Of a stretch of DNA of 64,000 nucleotides, positions 23,108-32,728 are shown in pieces. Numbering within the stretch: the stretch's first letter is position 1; every line of letters starts with the position of its first letter. The notes beneath the pieces are model-generated. The model did not search any database. It was not told the origin of the DNA and saw nothing but the letters and a program-made list of their open reading frames with translations. Source of the DNA: Leptospiraceae bacterium (lineage in GTDB: Bacteria > Spirochaetota > Leptospiria > Leptospirales > Leptospiraceae); NCBI GenBank assembly GCA_024233875.1, contig JACKPB010000002.1:248001-312000 (forward strand), written 5' to 3'. Made by a program: the position numbers and the translations under genes.

Positions 23108-24121
23108 ATGATCAAAAATCTTATCATTCTCGTCTTAGCGACCGCTATTGGCATTCTTTCTACCCATTACTATCTATATCGCAATCAAATTAGAGAATCC
23201 TATCCGAATCAAAAAGACGATCATCCAATCCGTTGGATCCAAACCTCTTCCAGAAAAGGCTCCTTTATGTTGAGTAAGAATGTCAAATTTCGATCCAAGG
23301 AAAATGTGTATTTGAATATTGAAGAGTTAATCGGTGAATTGATTCCATTGGGAACTTCAGAGATCGTCAATTTCGACGACATCAATTCATTTCTTATCAA
23401 TTGTCACAGCGGGACAGTTTACGTCCCCCGTGAGGTGATCGAAACTTTGGTGAGAGACTATATCTTTAACTATCCGGAACCTGCTCTCAGGTTAGAATCG
23501 ATAGAATTTCCACCCCAAAAAGATGGAGAAAATATCATACTTGCCAGAGGAGAATTGAAATTTGTAATCTGGTTGAATTTTCTTTTGAAAGGAAGAGTCT
23601 CGGTAGATCCCGAAGACAATTCCATCACTGTCATAGCTGAGGAGATCACCTCGGTGGGCACATCCTACGCAAAGGACCTCCTCGGACTGGTTGGATTGGA
23701 CATTCAAAAACTAATCCCGATTCCCGAAGGGCGTGGATTGGAAATCATTCAGAACAAAATCAAAGTCAAACCCTTCGGTCTCTTCCCTCCTCCTCAATTG
23801 AATGGGCACTTTGAAGACGTTGGTGTCCGGAAGGGAATGCTTTACCTCAAACTTAGCTCGGAAGAAAAAATTTTATTTCCTCCGCCGGTCGATAAATCGG
23901 CAAAAAACTATATCTATCTATACAAAGGAGATGTAAAGTTCGGAAGATTGATGATGGTCGATGCACGTCTTCAGATAGTGGATCAGGATCCATCCGATCT
24001 TTTTGATTTTTCTATAGAGAATTATTACCAAACCATCACTCTCGGAGGGACAGCTCATCTTTTTTTGGACAAATCCGTAAAAGTTTCGATGCCTGATTTT
24101 GATGATGCAATGAGAAAATGA
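23108..24121 (+). CDS. Membrane-anchored protein of unknown function
   Basis: A 337-residue protein with a single N-terminal hydrophobic segment (residues 3-24) and an otherwise soluble, beta-rich body, so probably periplasmic and tethered to the inner membrane. ATG 23108 follows AAGGGG at 11 bases. Long runs of alternating strands (LNFLLKGRVSVDPEDNSITVIAEEITSVG, then IEIIQNKIKVKPFG-like segments) recall lipid-binding LmeA/DUF2993-type or AsmA-like folds, but this is an impression, not a recognised family. It lies between the accessory nSTAND locus and the propionyl-CoA synthetase operon, with its own ribosome-binding site and a 143-base gap to the next gene. Confidence 0.7.
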   Translation: MIKNLIILVLATAIGILSTHYYLYRNQIRESYPNQKDDHPIRWIQTSSRKGSFMLSKNVKFRSKENVYLNIEELIGELIPLGTSEIVNFDDINSFLINCHSGTVYVPREVIETLVRDYIFNYPEPALRLESIEFPPQKDGENIILARGELKFVIWLNFLLKGRVSVDPEDNSITVIAEEITSVGTSYAKDLLGLVGLDIQKLIPIPEGRGLEIIQNKIKVKPFGLFPPPQLNGHFEDVGVRKGMLYLKLSSEEKILFPPPVDKSAKNYIYLYKGDVKFGRLMMVDARLQIVDQDPSDLFDFSIENYYQTITLGGTAHLFLDKSVKVSMPDFDDAMRK

Positions 24122-24264
24122 AATTTTTTGACCGAAGGAGCGATTGGTTGATTGAAAGAATGCCCAAAAAAAGAGGGAAACATGAGAAATACTATGAGGT
24201 TTTTACAAAAAATTCTTTGAATTTTCTTTTAGAATTCTAATCATGAATCAGAGAGGGTAGAGAA

Positions 24265-26172
24265 ATGAGTACTTACGAAGAACAATACAAATTATCAATT
24301 TCCGATCCGGATTCATTTTGGAGAGAAAAATCAAAGCTCATAGAATGGTTTGAGCAACCCAAATCCATACTTTCTAAAGATGAAGAAGGACTGAATCGTT
24401 GGTTTCAGGGTGGAAAGCTCAACACTTCCTATCTGGCATTGGATTTTCACATTCATGCAGGACGTGGCAATCAACTGGCTCTCATCTATGACTCTCCTGT
24501 TACCGACAACAGAAAGTCCTATACTTATTCAGAACTCAAAGAGGAAGTCGAGCTCTTCGCCGGAGTTTTGAAAAGTCGCGGGATTCAAAAAGGTGATACA
24601 GTTATCATCTACATGCCTATGATTCCGGAAGCTGTGATGGCTATGCTGGCCTGTGCCCGACTCGGAGCCATCCATTCAGTGGTCTTTGGAGGATTTGCTC
24701 CTCATGAATTGGCCATCCGTATCGATGATGCAAAGCCCAAACTCATCGTCACTGCCTCTTATGGAATTGAGATCGAAAAACTAATCCACTACAAACCTCT
24801 ACTTGATGAAGCAATTCATCAATCCACTCACAAACCCTCAGAAGTTCTTGTAGTACGAAGACCTAACGTTTCTGAATACATGCACACCGGAAGAGATTTT
24901 TATCTGGATGAAGTAAACGAAGGGATAGAACCCGCTACATATGTACCGGTAGATTCCTGGGATCCACTTTATATTCTTTACACTTCAGGAACAACAGGAA
25001 AACCCAAAGGAGTCGTAAGGGACAACGGAGGGCATGCTGTGGCATTGAAGTACAGTATGAACGCAGTCTATGGTGCTCATGCCGGAGATATTTTTTGGGC
25101 GGCAAGTGATGTCGGTTGGGTCGTCGGACATTCCTATATAGTTTATGGTCCTCTTCTTCATGGTTGTACTACAATTCTCTACGAAGGGAAACCGGTTCGA
25201 ACTCCGGATGCGGGGGCTTTCTTCCGTATGATTTCTGATTACAATATCAATTTTCTCTTCACTGCCCCAACTGCATTGCGTGCAATTAAAAAAGAAGATC
25301 CTAATGGAAATGAAATCAAAAAGTATGACATCTCATCATTGAAGACCCTTTTTCTTGCCGGTGAGAGAACCGATCCGGCCACCTATTATTGGGCGGAAGA
25401 AAAACTGGGAGTTCCTGTTGTCGATCACTGGTGGCAAACAGAAACCGGATGGGCCATAACAGCCAACCCCATGGGACTTCACGATAGAAAGCCCAAAGCC
25501 GGGTCGACAAATTTTCCCGTGCCAGGATTTGATTTGAAGATTTTGGATGAAGAAGGAAGAGAAGTTCCCCGGGGTTCGGAGGGATTCATCACTCTGAAAC
25601 TCCCCCTACCTCCCGGATGCCTTCCCACCCTCTGGAAGGACACTCCCAATTTCCAAAAGAGTTACCTCGAAACTTACCCGGGATACTACCTGACAGGAGA
25701 TGGTGGATACATTGATCAGGATGGATATTTGTTTGTCATGGGACGAATCGATGATGTGATCAATGTTGCAGGACATCGACTCTCCACAGGTGAGATGGAA
25801 GAGATCATTTCACATCACGAGCATGTAGCCGAGACAGCAGTTATCGGCATAGCTGATGAAATCAAAGGGCAGGTTCCTGTAGGGTTTGTTGTGATCAAAG
25901 ATGGCGATCCAATCGATCCTCACAAACTGGAATCCGAAATAGCCCATGTAATACGGGAAGAAATCGGAGCCATTGCTTCCTTCAAAAGTACTATGGTCGT
26001 AAAAAGATTGCCCAAGACAAGATCGGGAAAAATTCTACGTAAAACTCTCCGCAAAATTGCAGACGGTGAGCCGTATCACATTCCCTCCACTATAGATGAC
26101 CCAACTATTCTGGAAGAGATCATCGAAGTGATGAAATCTCACAGAGTCGGGAAAGCATTTCAGGGTTCCTGA
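24265..26172 (+). CDS. prpE: Propionyl-CoA synthetase (acyl-CoA synthetase, PrpE type)
   Basis: Activates propionate (or a similar short acid) with ATP and CoA through an acyl-adenylate. At 635 aa it has the length of the PrpE/Acs family. The AMP-binding P-loop YTSGTTGKPKGVVRDNGGH carries the VRDNGG extension typical of propionyl-CoA synthetases. Further motifs are DVGWVVGHSY, the FLAGERTDPATYYWAEEKLGVP block, DHWWQTETGW, GRIDDVINVAGHRLSTGEME and the acetylatable lysine region RLPKTRSGKILRKTLRKI near the C-terminus. A GAGAGGG element lies before ATG 24265. It is followed 31 bases later by an FAD dehydrogenase and then a ThDP enzyme, forming a likely operon. Confidence 0.92.
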   Translation: MSTYEEQYKLSISDPDSFWREKSKLIEWFEQPKSILSKDEEGLNRWFQGGKLNTSYLALDFHIHAGRGNQLALIYDSPVTDNRKSYTYSELKEEVELFAGVLKSRGIQKGDTVIIYMPMIPEAVMAMLACARLGAIHSVVFGGFAPHELAIRIDDAKPKLIVTASYGIEIEKLIHYKPLLDEAIHQSTHKPSEVLVVRRPNVSEYMHTGRDFYLDEVNEGIEPATYVPVDSWDPLYILYTSGTTGKPKGVVRDNGGHAVALKYSMNAVYGAHAGDIFWAASDVGWVVGHSYIVYGPLLHGCTTILYEGKPVRTPDAGAFFRMISDYNINFLFTAPTALRAIKKEDPNGNEIKKYDISSLKTLFLAGERTDPATYYWAEEKLGVPVVDHWWQTETGWAITANPMGLHDRKPKAGSTNFPVPGFDLKILDEEGREVPRGSEGFITLKLPLPPGCLPTLWKDTPNFQKSYLETYPGYYLTGDGGYIDQDGYLFVMGRIDDVINVAGHRLSTGEMEEIISHHEHVAETAVIGIADEIKGQVPVGFVVIKDGDPIDPHKLESEIAHVIREEIGAIASFKSTMVVKRLPKTRSGKILRKTLRKIADGEPYHIPSTIDDPTILEEIIEVMKSHRVGKAFQGS

Positions 26173-26203
26173 GCCAGACAAAAATCAAAAACAGGAAATC
26201 ACT

Positions 26204-27835
26204 ATGACCACGACAAAGAAATACCAGGCAGACATCATCATCATCGGTGGAGGTGTGGCCGGTATGATCACTGCCCTCGAACTACTGGAAGCAGGAAAAA
26301 AAGTTCTCCTCCTGGATAGAGACGAAGAAAAAAGATTTGGAGGTCTGGCTAGAGAGAGCTTTGGTGGCATCTTTGTCGTAAATTCTCCCCTTCAAAAAAA
26401 AATGGGAATCCGGGACAGTACCGACCTTGCTCTCCGGGACTGGAAGACAGCCGCTAATTTTGGAGAGGGTCCCGATTGGGTGTATCCCCGTCAATGGGCT
26501 GAGACCTATATCCATCGCAGTCTTGAGGATATTTATCTCTGGCTTACTCAAAAGCTCTCCATAAAATTCTTTCCTGTAGTACACTGGGCAGAAAGAGGTC
26601 TCTTTGAACCTGCTAACTCTGTTCCCCGTTTCCATATGCTCTGGGGATTGGGATACAGCCTCACCGAAGTATTGAAGTCTCGACTCAATCAGTTCAAAGG
26701 GAAGAGCCTCGAAGTCTATTTCCGTCACAATGTGAAATCATTAATAGAAAGCGAAGGGCAAGTCACTACCTGTACGGGAGTGGATGAGCTGGATGGTTCG
26801 GAATTCAAAGCCATAGCCGGAGAGGCTCTTGTGATTGCAACGGGAGGAATCAATGGAGATCTGGATCGGGTGAGAAAACTCTGGGACAGGGATGAATTCG
26901 GTACACCTCCCGAGACTATTCTCAATGGATCCCATCGTTATGCGAATGGAAGCATGCATGACCAGGTTTCTTTACTCAAAGGGAAACTGAGTCATATGAA
27001 AAATATGTGGAACTATCCTTCGGGAGTCCGTCACCCCAATCCCGATAAGGATTTGCATGGAGTGACCATAGTGCCTCCCAAGTCAGCTCTCTGGATGAAC
27101 TGGCAGGGTAGACGAATGGGCCCTCCTCCTCTGGTTGGAAATTTTGACACACGATACATAGTCGAAGAGATTTGCCGTCAGGAGAAAAAGTACTCGTGGC
27201 AGATTCTAAATTTCAAAATTGCGAAGAAAGAATTGGCTGTTCAAAATGCCGACTTCAACCCGGCAATTAGAGACAAAAAATTGTTCGGATTTTTAAAGAC
27301 TGTATTGCTCGGAAACGCCTCTCTTGTCCGGGAGTTCATCGATACCTGTCCCGACTTTGTCGTGGCAAATAGTATCACAGAACTGGCAGAGAAAATGAAC
27401 CAACTCCAGGGAGATGAATCCATAAACGCTGAACTAATGGAAAGAGACATCCGTCAATATGATGAAAATATAGGTAGAGGTCAAACTTTTCACAATGACC
27501 CCCAACTCCGCCTCATCACCCATGCCCGCAATTACCGTGGAGATCGACTCAGAACCTGCAAGTTTCAAAAGATTCTCGATCCTTCCGCAGGTCCTTTGAT
27601 TGCAATACGAATGTCCATTCTTTCCAGAAAAAGTCTCGGTGGGATTCAAACAGATCTTTCCTCAAGAGTCATGAGTGAGAAAGGTCAACCCATCCGTGGG
27701 CTCTACTCCGTAGGAGAGTCCGCAGGTTTCGGAGGCGGAGGAATTCACGGTCAGGGAGCATTGGAAGGTACATTCATAGGATCCTGTATTCTTACAGCAC
27801 GGGCTGCATCACGCAGTATACTAAATAAAAAGTAA
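26204..27835 (+). CDS. FAD-binding dehydrogenase (3-ketosteroid dehydrogenase / fumarate reductase superfamily)
   Basis: A 543-residue flavoprotein with an N-terminal dinucleotide-binding DIIIIGGGVAGMITALELLEAGKKVLLLDRDEE and a C-terminal FAD segment RGLYSVGESAGFGGGGIHGQGALEGTF. The middle contains GGLARESFGGIF and an IATGGINGD motif, the layout of the FAD-binding dehydrogenase subgroup related to 3-oxosteroid 1-dehydrogenase. It probably introduces or reduces a double bond in a hydrophobic carbonyl compound. The true substrate is not evident. The gene is between prpE and the ThDP enzyme, with 31- and 16-base gaps, so they are likely co-transcribed. Confidence 0.9.
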   Translation: MTTTKKYQADIIIIGGGVAGMITALELLEAGKKVLLLDRDEEKRFGGLARESFGGIFVVNSPLQKKMGIRDSTDLALRDWKTAANFGEGPDWVYPRQWAETYIHRSLEDIYLWLTQKLSIKFFPVVHWAERGLFEPANSVPRFHMLWGLGYSLTEVLKSRLNQFKGKSLEVYFRHNVKSLIESEGQVTTCTGVDELDGSEFKAIAGEALVIATGGINGDLDRVRKLWDRDEFGTPPETILNGSHRYANGSMHDQVSLLKGKLSHMKNMWNYPSGVRHPNPDKDLHGVTIVPPKSALWMNWQGRRMGPPPLVGNFDTRYIVEEICRQEKKYSWQILNFKIAKKELAVQNADFNPAIRDKKLFGFLKTVLLGNASLVREFIDTCPDFVVANSITELAEKMNQLQGDESINAELMERDIRQYDENIGRGQTFHNDPQLRLITHARNYRGDRLRTCKFQKILDPSAGPLIAIRMSILSRKSLGGIQTDLSSRVMSEKGQPIRGLYSVGESAGFGGGGIHGQGALEGTFIGSCILTARAASRSILNKK

Positions 27836-27851
27836 TTTTAAGAGGATAAGA

Positions 27852-29501
27852 ATGAACGGAGCCAAATCACTACTACTGACTTTACTCAATGCAGGAGTGG
27901 ATACCTGCTTCACAAATCCCGGAACCTCGGAAATGCATTTTGTAGCTGCATTGGACGAATCGGGAATGCGGGCTGTTTTGACCCTGTTCGAGGGTGTAGC
28001 TACGGGAGCGGCTGATGGATATGCCAGGATGGCTAACAAACCCGCAGCAACTCTCCTCCATTTGGGATGTGGTTTGGGAAACGGACTTGCCAATCTTCAC
28101 AATGCCAGAAAGGCAAAAGTTCCGATTGTAAATATCATTGGTGATCATGCCACCTATCATACCCAATACGATGCTCAACTTCAATCTGATATAGAAACCG
28201 TTGCGCGCAATGTGTCTACTTTTGTCTATACATCCAAATCAACGGCTGAACTTTCACGTGATGCGGCAGAGGCTTTCAAAACCGCCTCCGGTCCTCCCGG
28301 ACAGGTAGCCACTCTAATTCTCCCTGCTGATGTTTCCTGGGGAGAAAATGGAAAACCTATTACCGAAATCATAATCGAAGCTCCAAAACCCTCTTCAAAA
28401 GATAGAACCAAATCCATTGCAAAACTTTTAAAGAATGGAAAGAAGACAGCAATTCTTCTCGGAGGACGTGTATTACTCAAAGACGGTCTAATCTTATCCG
28501 GAAAGATAGCTAAATTGACAGGAGCAAAATTATTTGCCGAGGTCTTCCCTACACGTATGCAAAGAGGTGAAGGACTCCCACCTGTAGAGAGGATAGCCTA
28601 TCTGGCAGAGATGGCAACAGTTCAACTCAAGGGATACGATCAACTCATTCTCATCGATGCAAAAGCACCCGTCTCTTTCTTCGCCTATCCGGGCAAAAAA
28701 AGTTATCTTGTTCCCGATTCCTGCAAGGTATCCGAGCTCTGTGCACTCCATGAAGACGCTCTTGCCAGTCTCCAAGCTCTGGTGGAAGAACTCGGAGCGG
28801 GAGATACAGTCCCCGATCTCCAGTCAGGCTTTCGACCGGTTCTTCCCGAAGGGAAACTGACAGCAGAAAAGTCATGTCAAATCATAGGAGCCCTCTTACC
28901 CGAAAACGTCATCATTTCCGATGAAGGACAAACCTCGGGTGTCAAACTTCCCATCAATACTTCAGGTGCCCCTCCCCACGATCTTTTGACTTTAACGGGA
29001 GGTGCCATCGGCCAGGGTCTTCCTGTGGCAGTAGGTGCCGCTGTTGCCTGTCCCGATCGAAAAGTTCTGGCTCTGCAGGGAGATGGATCTGCCATGTACA
29101 CAATCCAATCCCTCTGGACGATGAAACGAGAAAACTTGGATGTCGTAGTAATAATTTTCAATAACCGTTCCTATGCTATTTTGAACATCGAACTTCAACG
29201 GGTAGGAGCCGATAAAATCGGAAACAAAGCCAAAGCTCAGATGGACCTCTCCAATCCTCCGATTGATTTTTCTTCCTTAGCCAAAGGAATGGGTGTGGAG
29301 GCAGTCAAGGTAGATACCTGTGAGGGATTTCATGATGCACTCAAAAAGGCTTTTTCTACAAAAGGTCCTTTTTTAATCGATGCTATCGTTCCTCCTCAAT
29401 TCGAAGGATTCAAGTTAAAAGCCCTGCCCCACGTATTGGGTTTGATGGAATTTTTACCAACACCCCTAGCCAAAGCACTGAAGAAAAAACTTGCCCCTTG
29501 A
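27852..29501 (+). CDS. Thiamine-diphosphate-dependent enzyme (acetolactate synthase / benzoylformate decarboxylase-like)
   Basis: A 549-residue ThDP enzyme of the large-subunit acetolactate synthase fold. The activating glutamate lies in CFTNPGTSEMHFVAALDE, the GDHATYHTQYDAQLQSDIE block corresponds to the N-terminal substrate region, and the cofactor motif is GDGSAMYTIQSLWTMKRENLDV followed by IIFNNRSYAIL (GDGS...NN). It is closer to the poorly characterised IlvB-like group often annotated as benzoylformate decarboxylase than to genuine acetolactate synthase. No regulatory subunit gene is adjacent. A GAGGAT ribosome-binding site precedes ATG 27852. Likely role: decarboxylation or carboligation of a 2-oxoacid in the same pathway as the FAD dehydrogenase and prpE. 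Substrate unknown. Confidence 0.88.
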   Translation: MNGAKSLLLTLLNAGVDTCFTNPGTSEMHFVAALDESGMRAVLTLFEGVATGAADGYARMANKPAATLLHLGCGLGNGLANLHNARKAKVPIVNIIGDHATYHTQYDAQLQSDIETVARNVSTFVYTSKSTAELSRDAAEAFKTASGPPGQVATLILPADVSWGENGKPITEIIIEAPKPSSKDRTKSIAKLLKNGKKTAILLGGRVLLKDGLILSGKIAKLTGAKLFAEVFPTRMQRGEGLPPVERIAYLAEMATVQLKGYDQLILIDAKAPVSFFAYPGKKSYLVPDSCKVSELCALHEDALASLQALVEELGAGDTVPDLQSGFRPVLPEGKLTAEKSCQIIGALLPENVIISDEGQTSGVKLPINTSGAPPHDLLTLTGGAIGQGLPVAVGAAVACPDRKVLALQGDGSAMYTIQSLWTMKRENLDVVVIIFNNRSYAILNIELQRVGADKIGNKAKAQMDLSNPPIDFSSLAKGMGVEAVKVDTCEGFHDALKKAFSTKGPFLIDAIVPPQFEGFKLKALPHVLGLMEFLPTPLAKALKKKLAP

Positions 29502-29683
29502 GAAATTTCTTTCCGGGGGGATACTTAAAACTTAGGAAATTAATTCTTCAGCTCTATTCTATTTCTATCCTAAATTCTTTTGAATCATTTCAGAGATATA
29601 TCTGTCTTTTTCTTAAAAGATTTCTCTTGACAGGTAGTTTTTTCTGGAAAAACTCTTCCTACGATTTCAACCAAGGAAAAAGA

Positions 29684-30544
29684 ATGAAACGCTCCAGTTA
29701 CTATTTTCTAATTTCAGGATTCCTCCTGTCCGCTCTGAGCAACTGTAAGATCCACACCTTACTTCAGGAACCGGCAATCACACCGGAACAATGGTGCAAA
29801 CTCAGACCCTGTGTGGATATGGGTGGTTTTGTTTTCAATGAACCTCTAGGATCTTTCCTGGTCTTTCTTTTAGCCTTCCTCTGGATGGCCTCCGGAGTAT
29901 ATTTTCTCAAAGAAAATCGGGAGCAACTTTCGAGAAAGCTATTTGGTATCTCTTTGATTCTAGGAGGGATAGGAGCTGCAGAGGCAGGAATCAGCTACCA
30001 GGCCTTCAGCTATCAATTGAAATGTGCCGGAAGAGAAGCCTGCCTATTGACAAATGGCTTTGAAGTGGGATACAGCCTTACCCAAACCATCAGTGTGAGT
30101 TTTATGCTTTCAGCGGTTGCCCTCGCCTGCTTGAAAGGAATCCTCAGAAAGGGAATGATAGTCTATTCAGTAATCAATATATTTGCATATATCTTTGTTA
30201 CAATCCTCGGTATCACAGAACCCAACCGTTTCTATCTATCCTTCGAAGTTTTAATGCTTTTTGCACTTCCCGGTATTTTGTTTGTACTCCTCATTTCAAT
30301 GATCAGCTTTATCAAATCCAGAAACGCTCTGGATGGATCTCTCTTCCTGGCGGCCATCCTTCTGATTCTGGTCAATGTTGCTTACTTCAGCTACTATGCC
30401 GCGGGCATTACCCAATCCTTATATAGAGAAGGTCAGGGATTTTATTTCTCAGAAAATGACATCCTTCATGTGGGCATGATTCTCTGGTTGATCTATATTG
30501 TAGTTTATGTAGGGAAACATCTTAAAGATCTGGAACCGGCATGA
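29684..30544 (+). CDS. Multi-pass membrane protein of unknown function
   Basis: A 286-residue protein. The frame reaches back to 29498, but ATG 29684 is preceded by AAGGAAAAAG and gives a proper signal-anchor, MKRSSYYFLISGFLLSALSNC, with a lipobox-like end. After a short Cys-containing loop (WCKLRPCVDMGG) come about seven hydrophobic helices between residues 45 and 280. No catalytic motif was recognised, and the family is unknown to me. The conserved-looking loop cysteines (in CKIHTL, WCKLRPCVD, LKCAGREACLL) would be periplasmic and could form disulphides. It is separated by 182 bases from the ThDP gene and probably has its own promoter. Confidence 0.75.
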   Translation: MKRSSYYFLISGFLLSALSNCKIHTLLQEPAITPEQWCKLRPCVDMGGFVFNEPLGSFLVFLLAFLWMASGVYFLKENREQLSRKLFGISLILGGIGAAEAGISYQAFSYQLKCAGREACLLTNGFEVGYSLTQTISVSFMLSAVALACLKGILRKGMIVYSVINIFAYIFVTILGITEPNRFYLSFEVLMLFALPGILFVLLISMISFIKSRNALDGSLFLAAILLILVNVAYFSYYAAGITQSLYREGQGFYFSENDILHVGMILWLIYIVVYVGKHLKDLEPA

Positions 30545-30648
30545 AGGTATATTTTTTTTTAGATATAAGAAAAATTCTTGATCTATAATTTTCTAATATA
30601 TGAATTTGGAAAGATTTGCAATTGAAAAAACTCATCGGAGACGTCACC

Positions 30649-31905
30649 ATGTTTAGAATTCTCTCTATTCTCAGCATCCTTCTTACTCTCCCGATTCTGG
30701 CTCAATCCAAAGAGGAACTATTTGCCAGACCCGGTGTCATAGGAGATTCCCTAAGTCAGGGATTTTTCGGAGTTACAGTCGAAAAAAAATCCCAACAATG
30801 GGCCTATCCAGTTTTGGTTTCAAAGCAGGCAGGATCCAACGTCAGCTACAACACATTGAAGGGACCCTACCTCAATCTTGAAGATGTTCTCAAAGGTGAC
30901 TGCGGTCCCATATGCATAGGATCTGCAATTATCGGAGGGAATGAAAGCACAGTCTCTCTCCCCACTCACGCAGGAATCACGGGGGCAGAGTACACTACTG
31001 TCTTAAAAACAAGCGGGAAATGCAATGATATCTCAGCTACCAAGTGGGAGAGACAGTGGTATTGGGCAACCTGGTACTGGTACACTTACAAATGGGTTCA
31101 GGTTCAGGATTGTCAGGAACCCGATAAATTCCATCAGTTCGGGCTAAGGGATTCGGGCACACAAATGGAAATCATGGAGAAAGTCAAGCCTACATTTCTC
31201 TTTGGGACAGCGGCGGCCAACCATGTTCTGTGTACAGCTCTACATACTTCCTTGGACTGCCTGGATGAAACCAGATTCCTCAATGATATTCGGGAAGTCA
31301 TGAGAAGAATGGCGGCTATCGGCTCTATTCGGGGAGGAGTGCTTTTTACCATTCCCAACGTAACAGCGATTGCTTATCTTGAAGAATACAAGGATCCTCA
31401 GGGACGACCCGATTATACCGGACTCAAAGCTTTTTATCGTACCAGCGTCTCCAATCCGGATGAAGTTTTGGATGCAAAAGAAATTGCAGAAGTCAGTAAA
31501 TTCTTAACCGTTCTCAATAATGAAATCAAAGCACAGGGAGCTGCGATGGGATTCGCAGTTACTGACGCTAAAGTTTTATTTGACGACATCAAAGAAAACG
31601 GTCGACCGATTCGAAGTTCGGGTGGATGGACTCCGGGCAATGCCTATGCCAATTGGCCACTTCCTAATAAACCGGGAATTTTCGGTCTGGACGGAGTTCA
31701 CCCAAACATGTACGGTCATGCTGTAATGGCCAATGAGCTCATCAAATCCATAAACAATTACTACAAACTGAATATTCCGGAAGTGAATGAATACAATGCC
31801 TGGTACAATGATAGTTTAAACCGAAACCCGGTAGATTTGAAAAACTTCCTATCTAATAATATCATCGGTCAGGTGATTTCCTGGCTCATAGGGATCTTTG
31901 CATAA
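30649..31905 (+). CDS. Secreted SGNH/GDSL-type esterase
   Basis: A 418-residue hydrolase. ATG 30649 (MFRILS) has GGAG nine bases upstream and begins a clear signal peptide cleaved near ILAQSK; the longer frame from 30616 lacks both. Block I is VIGDSLSQGFFG (nucleophile Ser), block III is FGTAAANHVLC (GxxxN), and block V is FGLDGVHPNMYGHA (catalytic Asp and His). It probably acts on lipid or acyl esters in the periplasm or outside. Between residues ~125 and 150 there is an insertion very rich in Trp and Tyr (WERQWYWATWYWYTYKW) that could bind lipid or glycan. The stop overlaps the ribosome-binding region of the next gene, so the two form an operon. Confidence 0.88.
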   Translation: MFRILSILSILLTLPILAQSKEELFARPGVIGDSLSQGFFGVTVEKKSQQWAYPVLVSKQAGSNVSYNTLKGPYLNLEDVLKGDCGPICIGSAIIGGNESTVSLPTHAGITGAEYTTVLKTSGKCNDISATKWERQWYWATWYWYTYKWVQVQDCQEPDKFHQFGLRDSGTQMEIMEKVKPTFLFGTAAANHVLCTALHTSLDCLDETRFLNDIREVMRRMAAIGSIRGGVLFTIPNVTAIAYLEEYKDPQGRPDYTGLKAFYRTSVSNPDEVLDAKEIAEVSKFLTVLNNEIKAQGAAMGFAVTDAKVLFDDIKENGRPIRSSGGWTPGNAYANWPLPNKPGIFGLDGVHPNMYGHAVMANELIKSINNYYKLNIPEVNEYNAWYNDSLNRNPVDLKNFLSNNIIGQVISWLIGIFA

Positions 31906-31915
31906 GGAGGAATCT

Positions 31916-32602
31916 ATGGAAAATAAAAAATGGATCATTGGAGGAATCATCCTCCTTATCATCGCAATCGGAAGTTTCTTTCTCGGGAAAGGAGAAGAAA
32001 AGAGATCAAAAGTATCCAAGGGGAAAACGATAGACGACAGTGGGTATTTCAAGGATTTTGAAGGCTATTCAGATTCTTTTTATACAGATGCACCGATTCC
32101 TTTTCGTGATACAGCAGATGCGGAAGAAGAGGCCAGGAACCTTTGGTCGGAAGCTATCAAAAGCCAAAAAGATGAATCCGTAAAAGAAAAGGTCAAAGAA
32201 GAATGGAGAGATTTTTCAGCCAGATATCCCAAAAATATCTACATTCCCAACGAGTTTCAAACCGGATTGACCCAGGAAGAAATTGAAGAGAGATCAATTA
32301 CACTCGATAGTGTTACCTCTGTGGACACATTCTTTGCGAGGCAATCAGTGCGGGATAAGTACTTACCTCCCGGATCCGATCCTAAAATTCCTAAAGAACC
32401 CAATGTCACTCCAGAACAGCAAAAGTCTTTTTTCGCTTACAAAATGAGAGAAATTCAATCACGAATTGAGCTTCTTGAATTTACAAAAGAGAGAAAAGGT
32501 TTGAGCTCAGATCAAATTCAAACAGCAGAAAAAGATTTAGATCTTTGGAAAAAAGAACTGGAAGAGATGAAACAGATCTCAGCTACCGTTCCCAATTCCT
32601 AA
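31916..32602 (+). CDS. Single-pass membrane-anchored protein, unknown function, co-transcribed with the GDSL esterase
   Basis: A 228-residue protein with one N-terminal hydrophobic segment (IIGGIILLIIAIGSFFLG, residues ~8-25) and a highly charged, mostly helical body. ATG 31916 follows AAGGAGGAATCT, an excellent ribosome-binding site lying on the end of the esterase gene, 10 bases after its stop. In Pseudomonas-type lipase loci a membrane-anchored helical chaperone (Lif) follows the lipase gene. The position and helical nature here are reminiscent of that, but the sequence shows no Lif motif I can name, so a foldase role is only a hypothesis. A strong terminator hairpin follows the stop. Confidence 0.78.
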   Translation: MENKKWIIGGIILLIIAIGSFFLGKGEEKRSKVSKGKTIDDSGYFKDFEGYSDSFYTDAPIPFRDTADAEEEARNLWSEAIKSQKDESVKEKVKEEWRDFSARYPKNIYIPNEFQTGLTQEEIEERSITLDSVTSVDTFFARQSVRDKYLPPGSDPKIPKEPNVTPEQQKSFFAYKMREIQSRIELLEFTKERKGLSSDQIQTAEKDLDLWKKELEEMKQISATVPNS

Positions 32603-32609
32603 TCCATTC

Positions 32610-32633
32610 CTCCGGCGGATGATACCGCCGGAG
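32610..32633 (+). terminator. Strong GC-rich terminator hairpin
   Basis: Perfect 9-bp stem CTCCGGCGG / CCGCCGGAG with loop ATGATA, seven bases after the stop of the anchored-protein gene. A T-rich stretch (GATTTCTCTCC) follows. Confidence 0.75.
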
Positions 32634-32728
32634 TCACCGATTTCTCTCCGATCTCAAAAGGTTTTTTCTGTTCAACCTATTTGAGCTTTAGAAAATTGGA
32701 TGAAATTTTTCTGATTGAGTCGAGAACT

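Noticed and set aside
26282..26728. A 148-residue minus-strand ORF opposite the FAD dehydrogenase
   Set aside because: No ribosome-binding site and no domain, and it lies fully inside a conserved enzyme gene.
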